From: Setaria digitata
Lineage: Eukaryota; Nematoda; Chromadorea; Rhabditida; Setariidae
Direction: 5' to 3'
Length of the DNA stretch: 64,000 nucleotides
Assembly: GCA_003640385.1 (NCBI GenBank)
Contig: RCAB01000348.1
Coordinates: 1 to 64,000 of the forward strand
Below, piece by piece: positions 40,464-51,968 of the stretch. The notes under the pieces are model-generated. The model was not told the origin of the DNA. It searched no databases and saw only the letters and a program-made list of their open reading frames with translations. Each line of letters begins with the position of its first letter. The stretch's first letter is position 1. A program made the position numbers and the translations under genes.

Positions 40464-41130
40464 ATATATATATATATAGTTCCATACCATACAAACTTAG
40501 AGGAAGATAAAGAAGTAAAAAAAATGATATTGTGGGAATGATAAGTCTTAATGAGAGCTAATTATTAGCAGGAAAGATAATGGTATGTCAGCGATGAGAT
40601 GGTAGCCTTATGTTGTATAATCACCGACGAGAAATAATAAGCATTATATAAAATGTGTTATTTAGTTTTGTTAACAATTTCCACTCCTACTTCTTTATAT
40701 TATTTAAATAAGAGGAATTAAATTAATTGTGTTGCTTTTCTTTTTTTAATACCAATAAAGATAAGCAAAAAATGAAATATAAATAATTGTATTTGATATC
40801 ATTCTTCGTATGCCCTCGGGGCTCTTGTCTTCATGCCTTATCTTTCACTTGGAAGTAAAATTATGTATCCATGCGGACAACTTTCTTTTCATTTCCTTTT
40901 GTTTGACGAAAACGAGTAACGGTAATAATGATAGGGACAACGATGCTGATAATGATAATGGTAATGTTGAGGATGTTTGCTGGAATGATAATGATATAAA
41001 AAGTTTACATGTTACTATCATTTTAGGCAAAAGGTGAGGAGTGAAGGATATGGCAATAAGAATAAGAGATCTGAATTGGGTATAAAAGTTGCTAATCAAA
41101 GCTTTTGAGGAGAAATTCGATGTCCAAAGG

Positions 41131-41151
41131 GAGAGAGAGAGAGTAGAAAGG

Positions 41152-41183
<32 letters not shown>
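41131..41183. repeat. (GA)n microsatellite
   Basis: Two GA runs separated by TAGAAAGGGAG. Confidence 0.9.
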
Positions 41184-41187
<4 letters not shown>

Positions 41188-41460
41188 ACAAGAGGAAGCG
41201 AAGACAAGATTTGCTGAAAATCTAGTTTTGGACGACTTAAATGAGACCAACCGAAGGCATGGCAATACCCACAATACCAAACTGTGTCCCCATTTTGAAG
41301 TTCGAAGACGGAAGGCTATCGACTTTTATTTTATTTCAGATGCCACAATTCAATAGCCATAAAAAGATCATTCAAATATGGCTAATTTATAATGAGACAG
41401 TAATCAGCCATCCTAAAATTCATTCGTATTCTGTTTTTACTCTTTCCTATTATCTTTTTT

Positions 41461-41482
41461 CTGGCTCATCTTTTTGAGCCAG
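41461..41482. other. Perfect 8 bp hairpin followed by T run
   Basis: CTGGCTCA and TGAGCCAG enclose a 6 nt loop and are followed by CTTTTTAG. It resembles a terminator or the end of a small pol III RNA, but no RNA gene is recognisable upstream. Confidence 0.5.
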
Positions 41483-42151
41483 CTTTTTAGCTTTAATTTG
41501 CCTTAACTTAACATCTTTATCATTTATTTTATCAGATGAATTGAAAATTTCTTGAAAGCGATTATGATTGAAGCTACTTTTCTCCACCATTTAATATGTA
41601 TGATAACAGTAGTGTGGAGATTACTTTTTTTTGACTCGAATAAATGGTAAAATGATAAGTGTTGGAATATTACTTATAACTAATGATAAAGAATATGTAA
41701 CTATTCTAACTGAAATTAAATCCATAACTTAGAAAGCAAAAAAAAAAAACTAACGTTCAAAAGAAAATTGAATTTTTTTTTTTAATATAAAATGAATGCT
41801 TGAAATTTGAGTGGAAAAATTTTGGATACCTTCAGAAAAAAAAAAAAGAAAAAATTTTCAACCAGTATTTTTAATAAATTCTCATGCAAACTTTTAACCC
41901 TCTCCTCCGCATCTTTCTATCCTCCAATAGGCATGCTTATGTTTTGGGGCACGAAATTTGTCCATATATACCATCATCTCAGCTCAAACATCACTATCAT
42001 CGAACTTTTTCATCTTTAACGGTAACCGGTATTTTCGAGGGGTATAACACCCGGGACTTCCCTCTCCCTTCTCCTCTCTCCTTCTCCTCCTCATACTTCT
42101 TCTTCTACTACCCAATTTTCTCATTCCTATTAAACAGATAGACCCAAAGAG

Positions 42152-42180
42152 CATCATTATCATCATCATCATCATCATTA
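42152..42180. repeat. (CAT)n trinucleotide repeat
   Basis: Tandem CAT/ATC units with one interruption, in intergenic DNA. Confidence 0.9.
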
Positions 42181-42585
42181 TTATTATCAGCATCTGATAC
42201 CCTAATGTTAATAATAATCTTTTATTTGAAAAGAGAAAAAATTTATATTCTAAAAAATAAGCCAAGTTAAATGAACAGAGTAATTCTATTAATGAGCCAA
42301 GTTAAATTTTTCGTACAATCAGGTTTCTTTTTCCTGTTGTTGTAATTAGTTGATTTATTTAAGTGGCACATTAGGCCCATACTAAAACATTCCCCTCTAT
42401 TTCTTACTCTTTCTTTTTCCACCTCTGTCCATCCATCCTTTCCATTTTCTTTATCTTCTTTTGCAACACACTACCCCACTTTTCTCTCCCACCTTTTACC
42501 TTTCATGTCATTATCATATCTTTTCTTACATTAATTTCGAAGAAGAATTAAGGACGGGTATGATTGAACGTACAAGTATTTATCC

Positions 42586-42610
42586 TTCTCTCCTTCTCTC
42601 TCTCTCTCCT

Positions 42611-42669
<59 letters not shown>
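42586..42669. repeat. Compound (CT)n(AT)n microsatellite
   Basis: CT runs switch directly into an AT run at about 42629. Confidence 0.9.
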
Positions 42670-43814
42670 GATAATAATAATCATTAGGCTAACCTGAATT
42701 CTCATTATCCACGCATTTAACTTATCATTATTACATTTTATCATCTTATCAAACTGTTACCATATTATCATTTCAACAGTTGTGATTAATATGTAATTAA
42801 TATATGCCATTATGTTTCTGGAATGATAAAATGATTGTGCATGCTATTAAAAAAGAAAAAGGAACACAAGTTTATTTCTTTTGCATGTAAGTTAATTTAT
42901 TAAATTTTATTTCCAAAATGACAAGATGATTGATTGCTATGGATGGAAAGATAAAAGATCTTACATTAAAATCTTATTGTAATTTAATTAATTAAAATTA
43001 AAATTTTTTCTCGATATTAGAGTTTCCATGTAAATTATATCGTCATTTATCTATGATAAATTTACAGATGTTATATTTAGGTTATGTACACTAAACTTTA
43101 TTCACCTGCCTACTTAATTTTTGTTTTTCATTTTGTACCAAAGAAAACCAAAATTTACAACTGTATTGTTTCATTAATTACTTCGAAATATTCCAACAAA
43201 ATATCTTTCAATTTTTTTAAAATCATTTTTTATAGTGTGAAATCTGAAGTATTTTGAAATTTGGACGGCAATGTTTTTTGCTTTGGACTTTTTTTTTGGA
43301 AGGTGTGTTAAACGAATTAGCTTATTTTAATCAGTAGTTATCAATCTAAAAGTTTTTTTTTTTATTTTCTACTTATTTGTCTTTTCTTCATGACTTGCCC
43401 ACTTTTTCTTACTTTTTCCTTGTTCATTAAAGATTTCCAAATTTCCCACTTGCTGTTTCCCTTGAATTCTAAAATATTTTCGAAGTTTTCCTTAGCAATA
43501 CTTTTCTCTTTTAAATTTACATATCATTTATATATTTAAATTGAGAGAATTTTAGACAAATTTGCAATCTTTGGAAAATAAAAGAGCTACTAGTGGGGTG
43601 CAGTTTAGAACAGATCAAATCAACAGATTTCTTTGTGATAAAGGAGAATTATCTCTGTAATTGCTTAATGTTTTCAAGCATTTTTATGTTTGTTCATTTG
43701 TATGCAATTTTTCTCATTTTCATCGGAAATAGGCAAATGAGATTTTTCCGCTCCTTTCGGCGTTTTTTTTTTTTTTTTTTTTCTTTTCGCAACTATACGA
43801 TTATACGATTTCAG

Positions 43815-45003
43815 AAAACAGTAACCACGGCGGACCAAAGACCTCCTTCGATGGTTTTTACGGCTGCTGAACTTCCAAAGTTCACCACGCATCCGGCAAC
43901 ATTTATTCCAACAGTATTTGGTGGGCATGTACTGGTGTATGAAAGTCGTTCACATCCAGGACATCGTCGTGAATTTGCCTTCAAAACTCGATTCACAAAT
44001 CAGTCTGGTGTTAGCTCATGCTATTATCGATGCATGTCATGTCGTAGTATGAAAAATAAAGTGCCACCAGGACCAGATGGAAAACCACCGCAGATTCCGT
44101 GTATTGCGGTGAAAAATGGTTTCATTGTAAATGATCCGGATTTTCCGGAAGCAAACGATCACTTCTGTATTCCACCAACAATCGACGAATCAAGGCAACG
44201 TGAAGCAAATGGTTTTGCAAAAGCAATTGTTAAAGGACGTCCACGACAGAAGACAACTCGAAAAAATAATGGTAACAACGGTGGTATCGGTAATGGTGCA
44301 AATGCTAAGAAAGATTCTGTGATAGCAGCACAACTGCAAGCATATCAGGAGATGAGCAATGCTTTGTTAAATGGTTCTGCAGGAAATATTTTCGATATTT
44401 CCAGTATTGCCGGTGGTTTTGATCTTAGCAGCGACTTTTCCGCTTCATCCGCATCACAGTTGTTAAGTCTGGTTACCAGTGGAGTAAAGGGTGAATTGGA
44501 TTCAGCGGGTGATAGTGGTGATTTTTTGAAGAATATGAAAATTGAAGATGATGATAGTGATGGTACAGCAAAGGCGACTCATTTACTGGCATCGTTGATT
44601 AGTTCAGAGCCAGCTTTGAGGACACAAATGTTGGTACCAGCAACGGCACATCGTACAAATGTGCTATCCTTACCGATGACAGCATCCAATGTTGCAACCA
44701 GTAGTGGAAGCACCGAAGATGAACAGCTGAGCGGTACAAATTGTCCTGATACTCGTAGTAGTCCGGAAAGTAGCACGGCAGTGGTTATCAATTCATTGCA
44801 AAATTCAGATTCTCGACCACCTTCTGTAAGTTCTTCATCAGCTTCGATACCTCTTTCTGGTATCACGGTGCCAACAGTGCTAGCAAATGGTTCATTAGCA
44901 GGCAGCCGGAAGCGGAAAGGTAATAATGCTAATTCTCTCGAAGCACATTTCGACGAAATTTTCGAGCGGTATATACTCAACAATTGGGAAATTATTGACA
45001 ATG
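43815..45003 (+). CDS. FLYWCH-like zinc-finger domain exon, 5' part of a fused gene
   Basis: A single long exon opens after a strong acceptor (ACGATTTCAG at 43814), a likely first coding exon or trans-splice site. The first Met of the conserved part is at 43851, giving 384 codons. Residues about 10-110 carry FGGHVLVYESRSHPGHRREF, YYRCMSC, IPCIAVKNGF and HFC. This Cys/His pattern and the aromatic-RC motif resemble FLYWCH-type zinc fingers, so DNA binding in the nucleus is likely; the exact family is uncertain. A basic stretch (KGRPRQKTTRK) follows, a possible AT-hook or NLS, then a Ser/Asn-rich and acidic linker and a basic SRKRK. The exon ends in a good GTATGT donor at 45004 in phase 1, which fits the next acceptor at 45158. 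If that donor is not used, the frame runs to a stop at about 45029, giving a free-standing zinc-finger protein. Confidence 0.7.
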
Positions 45004-45158
45004 GTATGTTGCTTGTATATAATTATTAGATTATGCATTAATCATTGGAATGATTTTTTGGCATTTGATTATATAATTCTAATACTTTGAAAACCAACAT
45101 ATAAGCAAATTACTGCTCAATAAATTTATAAATATAAATATATACTTATGATTTACAG

Positions 45159-48100
45159 GCAAGAAACCCGAAAATATTGCTGAGCATACCTGTGCATTAA
45201 TCCTTTCATTGGCTCGAAAAATTCCCCAAGCAGTAACATCGATGAAAGAAGGCAAGTGGGCAAGAACAGAACAGTACGCTGAAGAGGTTTCTCATTTGTT
45301 TTAAATATAATGTGTCTGTCATTGATTTCAAATTTACCAAATTGCTTATTAAACTTGATACCAGCCTTTAAATTGAAATTTCAAACTCATTCAATTTCGT
45401 TTGTGAATTCCTACTGTACCGATTTCAGTTTAAAATAAATATCATATTGACCTTGAAATATTTATTTGACCAATTTTTGCTTTTTTTTTTTGTTCCAGAT
45501 ATTTGGGAAGTCATTGGCAATCATTGGTTTAGGGCGTATTGGTTTAGAAATAGCGATACGTATGCAAGTTTTTGGGATGCGGACATTTGGATATGATCCT
45601 CAAGTTACACAAGAGGTAAGTTTATCGTGACTGCTAGGTTTCAAATTTTATTGCTTTTCATGAATTTCTGGAAGTGTCATTCATATACTTAGAAATGTTT
45701 TTTTTTTTTCACCCCCAGTATTTTATTGCAAAATACAAGTATATATATATACTTGTATTTTGAATAATAAATATATATGTTTATTCATTTAATTAATTTA
45801 TTTATTTTTACATATATGTATTTACTTATTTATTTATTTACTTATATTTATATATTCAAATGAATTAATTGCAGTGAGAATATGCAGATTGATAGATAGA
45901 CTGACCCTTTGCAAAACCTACTAGTTTTNATATTTACTTATTTACTTATATTTATATATTCAAATGAATTAATTGCATTGAGAATATGCAGATTGATAGA
46001 TAGACTGACCCTTTGCAAAACCTACTAGTTTTCATTTGTATGTATCAATGAAGCACTCAGTTTCTTCCAGGAAGCTGCTCGGCATGGTATTAGATGGCTT
46101 CCGCTAGATCAACTTTGGCCACAGGCTGATTATATTGTCATTCACGTACCGCTGATACCACGCACTAAAAATCTAATGTGCGCTTCAACCCTGGCTCGTT
46201 GCCGAAAAGGTGTAAAAATAATTAATATGGCCAAGGCTGGAATTATCAACGAGGTTGATATGCTCCAAGCTTTAAACAAGGGACGTGTTGGTGGTGCAGC
46301 TTTTGACGTTTATGTAGAGGTTAGTACTGTGTTGGTTGTCATTTTACAAATTAACTTATTTATTTTTTGGCACTTTTATGGTGGAATTTGATTTTGTTGA
46401 TGCCATTACGGATTTAGGATGCTGCACTTATCCGTGGTTTGATTGAACATCCGAATGTTATATGTACGCCACATATGGGTGCTAGTCCCTTACAAGGACA
46501 TCAACGGATTGCGAATGAAATTGCTGAAAATATCGTGTCACTGAATAATTCAACTGGTCCATATGGAGCGGTTAGTTTAAATCTTCCGTAGGTATTAGTT
46601 ACTATGGCATGTTGGTTTAAGAGAGAAGGGAAGAAGTGGAAGTTTAATCTTTACTTCAATGTGAGATGGGTGTAATTAAGGGTTCGGAACGCGGAGAATT
46701 TTTCTTTCTTAGTACTATCTATAGTGGGTATAGAGGACATCCAGTAATATGCAAAAGGAAAAAGTGATTTCCATTATTTTCTTTTGGGAACGAATCCTGT
46801 GTTCACTTTTATAAAATCTTTTGATTTCTATTTTTTGAGTCAGCGTTTTATTTTTATTAAAAAAAAAAACAACTAGTCTCAATTGGCAAGCAAAGTCTTT
46901 TTTTTTTGTTGGTAAAGACTTGGGCTTGTAGATGAATGCTGCAGCTGCGACAGCAGCACTGGATGAAGCAAAAGGCCAGTGGATCCGTGCAGTAGCAACC
47001 CTAACTCAAACTTTGGCTGTGATTGGGAATTCACCAAAATCAGTTACAGTACGCTTCCCTAACTGTTCGTTTTTGTGCTTTTTTTTTTTTTTTTTTTTCT
47101 ACTTGTCCTAATTTGTGCTTCTTCAGTCCATGTCAAAGTATTTCTCTAAATTTTTTTTAATCCAATGTGTCCATTTGATTTTTTTTTTTTTTTTTGTGAG
47201 ACTCTTCTCCAAAATTTCTAAACTTTCAGGATTTTTCAAAAAAAAAAAGATGGCCTGTATTGGTGAGTGTAACTCTATTAGCTCGTTAAATCGGTGTGTT
47301 GTTTAGTGGTGTCTGTCTTGTTGTGCTAGTGATGGATTGTAGTAAAGTTCGTTGTGTCTTTCTTATTCAGGTCCAGATTTCTTTTTTAGACTCATGATAC
47401 AAGAGCTTCATTTCAGCTCTTGTTAGCCTACAGAAAGCTTTACATGCTGGTGCTGTTGTTGGTTTAATGTATGCGTCCGGAAATATTGGTTCAAACCTGG
47501 CTTCTGCTGAAATGAATGCAAGAAAAGAGGGTGTGCAGGTAAAAGAATTGTTTAAGAATAATTTTTTATGAATTTTTATTTTACACAGCGACTTGAGGAT
47601 GATTTTCAAGGATTCTTATGCTATTATGATTAGGAATACGGGAGACCCTTCCACTAAATGACACGTTTAGTTAGGGCGTGAAGTAGTACGAAAGGTGTTA
47701 CAGGCTATTTTAAAAAGTTTAAATTTATTATAATGTTTTAGATACGTGAAGAGCCGTGCGCAGCGAAGGAATTAATCGTTGTAGCTGGAACACGAAGTGT
47801 TAGTGGTTATCCGGCCCCAACAGGTACAATAATCTCCGCATTCAACTCATGCAAAGTACCTGTACCTCTTCTAGCCAGCGGAACATTCATTATGGATTTC
47901 TCGGATAGTCATTCGTTCGATATCACTGACGAAGAAATAAAGGTATCCTTGTTGTTGTGTAGTCCTAAAAAAGAATTTAAGCAAAAACTTGAGGGAGTTA
48001 ATATTTTAACGAAGCTGTAAGAACCTTTCTCAAATAGCTAATTCAAAGGAACTCGAATTATTCAAGTATCAGTTGATAATTTTTATACAGTTAAGCAAAC

Positions 48101-48287
48101 TTAAACCAATAAGAAAGTTGAATTTTAGATATTCAGCAGGAAGTTCATTGCTAATTCATTGTTACAGGCGAAGATGATGATTGAATTCGGTTTGTTGGGT
48201 GGCGGTCGGGTTGGTGTACTTAGCGATTTGAGCAGTGAAGATGTTTTGGAATTGTCCAAAAATTATTGTTTGGTTAAATTTGACTGA
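45159..48287 (+). CDS. D-3-phosphoglycerate dehydrogenase-like domain, N-terminally truncated
   Basis: Related to PHGDH, the NAD-dependent first enzyme of serine synthesis. Exons: 45159-45286, 45499-45615, 46071-46319, 46418-46570, 46932-47048, 47434-47538, 47742-47942, 48168-48287, all in phase. Landmarks: [18 protein letters not shown], the NAD-binding GLGRIG (45526-45543), [19 protein letters not shown] and PHMGAS with the catalytic His. The C-terminal regulatory-type region continues to [11 protein letters not shown]. It is closer to PHGDH than to CtBP ([17 protein letters not shown]). Oddities: the first 100 or so residues of the family are absent and the exon upstream is the zinc-finger exon; the family ARGGIVDE motif reads AKAGIINE, so the catalytic Arg is Lys (46233-46235); the EEPP segment after DVF is missing; and exon 47434 opens upstream to a ATTCAG acceptor at 47370 in the same frame, but with a TGA at 47395-47397. 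A pseudoenzyme, a decaying gene or an assembly deletion are all possible. AATAAA lies at 48813. Confidence 0.75.
45729..45762. repeat. Perfect 34 bp palindrome
   Basis: Arms CAAAATACAAGT and ACTTGTATTTTG flank a central (AT)5, with no mismatch over 34 bp. It lies in an intron of the dehydrogenase gene. Confidence 0.9.
45821..46032. repeat. Direct duplication flanking N at 45929
   Basis: About 100 bp ending CTACTAGTTTT occurs before the N and again at 45930-46032, with a G/T difference in AATTGCAGTG versus AATTGCATTG. It is intronic and shows the same contig-overlap signature as the other N positions. Confidence 0.82.
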
Positions 48288-49374
48288 AGTTGATCAAATG
48301 CTTATCATGATTTAATAGCTAGAGAAGCCAATTATACTCTGCTCGAAGATCCGCTATCTGGTCTTGTCTCATGCGATTTCATTCGAAGCTTTTGAAAAAT
48401 GCTCTTTGATGGCTGTTAATTCATGTTGCGAAATTCCGCAGACAAAAGGTAGTGAGTTTTCTTAGGATTCTTAGTAGCATTAGGTAAATATTATAATGCT
48501 GGTAATGGTTTTTGATTTAATTTCATTGCTTGAATGGAGTTTACATAGAGCTGAACTGGCCGTTTATTTTCTGTTAAAGAAAAATCTGACGAAGGTCGGT
48601 GTTTTCTCTTTCTTTTGGCCATCTTAACTTTGTTTTTGTTGCGCTTTTATATTTTGTGAATTTAAGCCTTTTGTCAAGATTTCTTACTTCATCTTTGCAA
48701 TTGATTTTATTCTTCGCCTGTTAGCTGTAGTTATGAATTAAAGCATTGGCGGCAGTGTGATTGTTCTGATCGTCTTTTCCATGGAAATTTAAATTTTTAA
48801 ATGTTAAAAAAAAATAAAATAAAAGTCGCATAGACTTGCTTTGAAAATTTTTTTTGAAAATTTTTAGTCAACAGTAGACCATTTTTGACTATCGTTATAC
48901 GAAATTATTTTTAATCATCTACTACACGTAATGTAAACGAAAGAAGATAAAACTAGACGAATAATGAGTAGTAAATGCGAAAAAAGCTTAAGCCATATTT
49001 TCAGTTTCGAGATACTGATTCCCTCATCTTTCATTTAACTTTTTTTATTACTAGAGGATGAATGAGATGAAAAAGTAAATTGTAGTTTTTCATTCCGCTT
49101 TTGCTTTACTGTTCTTGTTAAGCATAGTATGAAAATCATCATTGTTTTTTTTTCATATTCGTCAGCTCTGTATTAAATTTCTCAAACGAGAAATGTATAA
49201 TTTAGTATTAACAGTATTTTTTTACTCTTCCACCCCTCAGAGTAAACAGGTGTAACTCTAACTAATGCGATAGCAAAAAGTGATAATGGAAATGATAAGG
49301 ACTATGTTCTGTTACTATGCTGATTTTTCTAGCAAGGTTTTCTTCCATGTTTAATTGAAAATCCAATGTTAATG

Positions 49375-49417
49375 GTGTGTGTGTGTGTGTGTGTGAGTGT
49401 GTGTGTGTGTGTGTGTA
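49375..49417. repeat. (TG)n microsatellite
   Basis: TG run with a single GAGTG interruption. Confidence 0.9.
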
Positions 49418-51563
49418 TGTTCTTTTTTTTTCAGTATTTCTGTCTATATTTGTTTTGATGTGTACTGTTTATTCCTTTTTTAGTCTACTCACTTAGTTAT
49501 GTTTATTTGATATTTCCTGGACCCATTTTTATTTTGAATTAATTGATTAAAATGTTTTATACCATCCATCCTTAGCCTTTTTTCCTTTTTCTTCTTCCAC
49601 TTTTTCACTTCTTCCTTTGTGCCTTTTTATTATTTTAGTGAAATAGCCTTTATTATTTTCTTTCATCCCATTGTGCATATTCTCTCAGTATGCCTCACGT
49701 TTATTGTTTTTTTTTTGGTCTATTTTGTCAACATTTGATGGAACTTTTTAATTTTATTTTTGAAATTAATGTCCTTTGTTAGAATTTAGAATGTATTTGG
49801 TGATGTTTTTTTCCCTTCACAATTCCAACTTGTACAATTAATTCATGGGTAAGGGGACAATACAGCTAAAAGGTGCATAATTATCTTGGCATGTCCAGTC
49901 CTGTGAATTTAAAGTGAAGTGGAAATTATGATAGACATTGAATTGTCACCACCGAGTGATAAAAAAGTGTAATCTTTGATTTCGGTGATTAAAACAATTG
50001 AATATATACATACATATATATATATATATATACACTCGGTGAGAATTATTTATCACATCTGCAAATTACTGGAGAAAAAATTGAGAGTATTAATTTGAAT
50101 AAATCGCTACCGGAGGAATATTTTTCATTTGGTAGTGAAATATAGCTATGAAGTTTCCAATTTACAATATACGTATGTTTTATTTCAATTTTCATAATCT
50201 GGGGTATGGGTATTTCTTTTCTTAATGTGCTTATACATTTGTAAATTTGTTTCCGCCTTTTTTTCTGCATATCATTCACTTCAAATACTCTTTTTTTTTT
50301 TTTTGAAATATGACATAGTTGAAATGCTTTGTGATGTTTTTTGTCATTTATCCATTCATATGGCGACAATTTTTTCAATATAATGTTGATAATAATGTCA
50401 GGCTCTTTGTTACGAGCATAATAGAAATCAGATGCATTCGTTATGTTGCATAAAGTATTAAGTAAAGGAAAAAAAATTGGATTGCAGTTGGAATTTGATA
50501 TGCATAGGTTTTAATTAAGACGGAAAATTAAATTAAAATATGTCTCTGTGATGTATTATTTTGTAACAAAGTGCCCATATGATAGTTTGTATATCAAAAA
50601 AAGATGGCAAAAATTGTTCGGAATGATCATAAAAGGATTTAACTTAACGTAATGCTCTCCGTACGTGTTGTCATGTTTCATGTGGTAGATAATATTAGGT
50701 GTGTAGTGTATATCATTTCAAACTGTTTCAGGACATTTAAAGCATTCTTTAAAGACTGGAAGAGAGACATTCTGTTTGATAGAAAAGAATGATAAGGATT
50801 CTTGAAAAATTCAGGATGATTGGAGATGATAAATATTCCAGTGCTTTTTTTTTTTTAATGGTTCAACAATGATAGAGTTTGAAAAAAAAATGCATATGTG
50901 GAAACGGCATATCAGTCAATGACTGAATGATATGTGAACTGATAATAAAAATATATTAGTTGGTAAAATTAGGAATAAACAGAGGAAAAATTACTTTGTT
51001 AGAGAGTAATTTTCGTAATTATTTCTTAGTTTTCTTGATTAGATTCTTTGCTTTCATGTTTTTTATGTGAGCTAAAATATTTCATTGCTGCCAAATGGTA
51101 ATGAATGATGATAATTAATGTAAGCGAAATTTTTCAAAAATATCTAAAGCAACAATGATCTCAGATAACTGTAAAATACTTTGAAAATTTCACTTGTCCT
51201 GAAATGAATTTGACTAATTTGAATTGAACTTGCAGTGTGGCTGCTGAATATTGTTCCCCAACTGATCTCATTGATAAGCTTATCCTTTTTTTATTCACGA
51301 AAATGAAACTGAATTTTCCTGTTCGCTAACATCAATCAGTTCATTAACCTGCCGGAAAATTTTGTTCACGAAGATGTTTTTAGCATAATAATTAATAAAA
51401 TTTTTTAAAAAAAAAGTATCTGTTGTGTTGTATGCTAACATAAAAACAAATAATTTCATTAGTCGCTAGTATTAGATTTGATGGATTTTGAATTCCACGT
51501 AATTGACAGGTATTCTAATTTTATACATGGTGACTAATTCAATCGTAAATATACGTAATTTCT

Positions 51564-51597
51564 TCTTTATATTATATATATATATATAATATAAAGA
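51564..51597. repeat. Perfect 34 bp AT-rich palindrome
   Basis: TCTTTATATTAT and ATAATATAAAGA flank a TA core. Further AATATAAAGATTT copies follow within 60 bp, so the whole 51.56-51.73 kb block can fold in several ways. Confidence 0.85.
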
Positions 51598-51968
51598 TTT
51601 TTTTTTTTTAAGATTATATATGTAATATAAAGATTTATATATATATATATATATAGTGAAATCTTTTTTTTCCAATTTTTTTGAAATGGTTTTATTTTAT
51701 ATTATACATATATAAATATAATACATAAGTAATTTCTTTTTTTCAAAGTCATTTCAAAAAAAAAAAAAAAAATGCAAAAAAAAAAAAGATTTCACTCTTG
51801 AAATAATCAAAATGTGTGTAATTAATGCTTGATTTAAAGTTATAATCAACTGTTTAAAAATTTTTTTTCTCTTTTTTTTACAACGAAGTTTAAAGTTACA
51901 ATTTTATTTCGGTTACATCAAACGGAAATGCTACAAAGATGCAAGAAAGATAAATAATCTTAAGCTTG

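Larger units (their letters stand above)
40464..43814. other. Intergenic region before the zinc-finger gene
   Basis: No supported gene. It contains the microsatellites listed separately, a pyrimidine-rich stretch near 42.05-42.12 kb and AT-rich DNA. As the upstream flank of the plus-strand gene it should contain its promoter and any 5' exons. I looked here for the missing N-terminal phosphoglycerate dehydrogenase exons and did not find them. Confidence 0.5.
48288..51968. other. Intergenic region downstream of the dehydrogenase
   Basis: No supported gene. The first 500 bp is probably 3' UTR (AATAAA at 48813). The rest is AT-rich, with a TG microsatellite (49375-49417), a TA run (50014-50032) bracketed by CACCGAGTG and its inverse, and TA-rich palindromes near 51.56-51.72 kb. 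Confidence 0.5.

Noticed and set aside
43674..43996. Minus-strand ORFs inside the zinc-finger exon
   Set aside because: Shadows of the plus-strand coding exon.
47395..47397. Selenocysteine at the in-frame TGA
   Set aside because: The position is not a known redox site in this family and I cannot see a SECIS element; nonsense mutation or exon skipping is simpler.
45159..48287. CtBP identity for the dehydrogenase
   Set aside because: The segment [17 protein letters not shown] and the extra C-terminal region fit PHGDH; CtBP-specific motifs around the NAD domain are absent.
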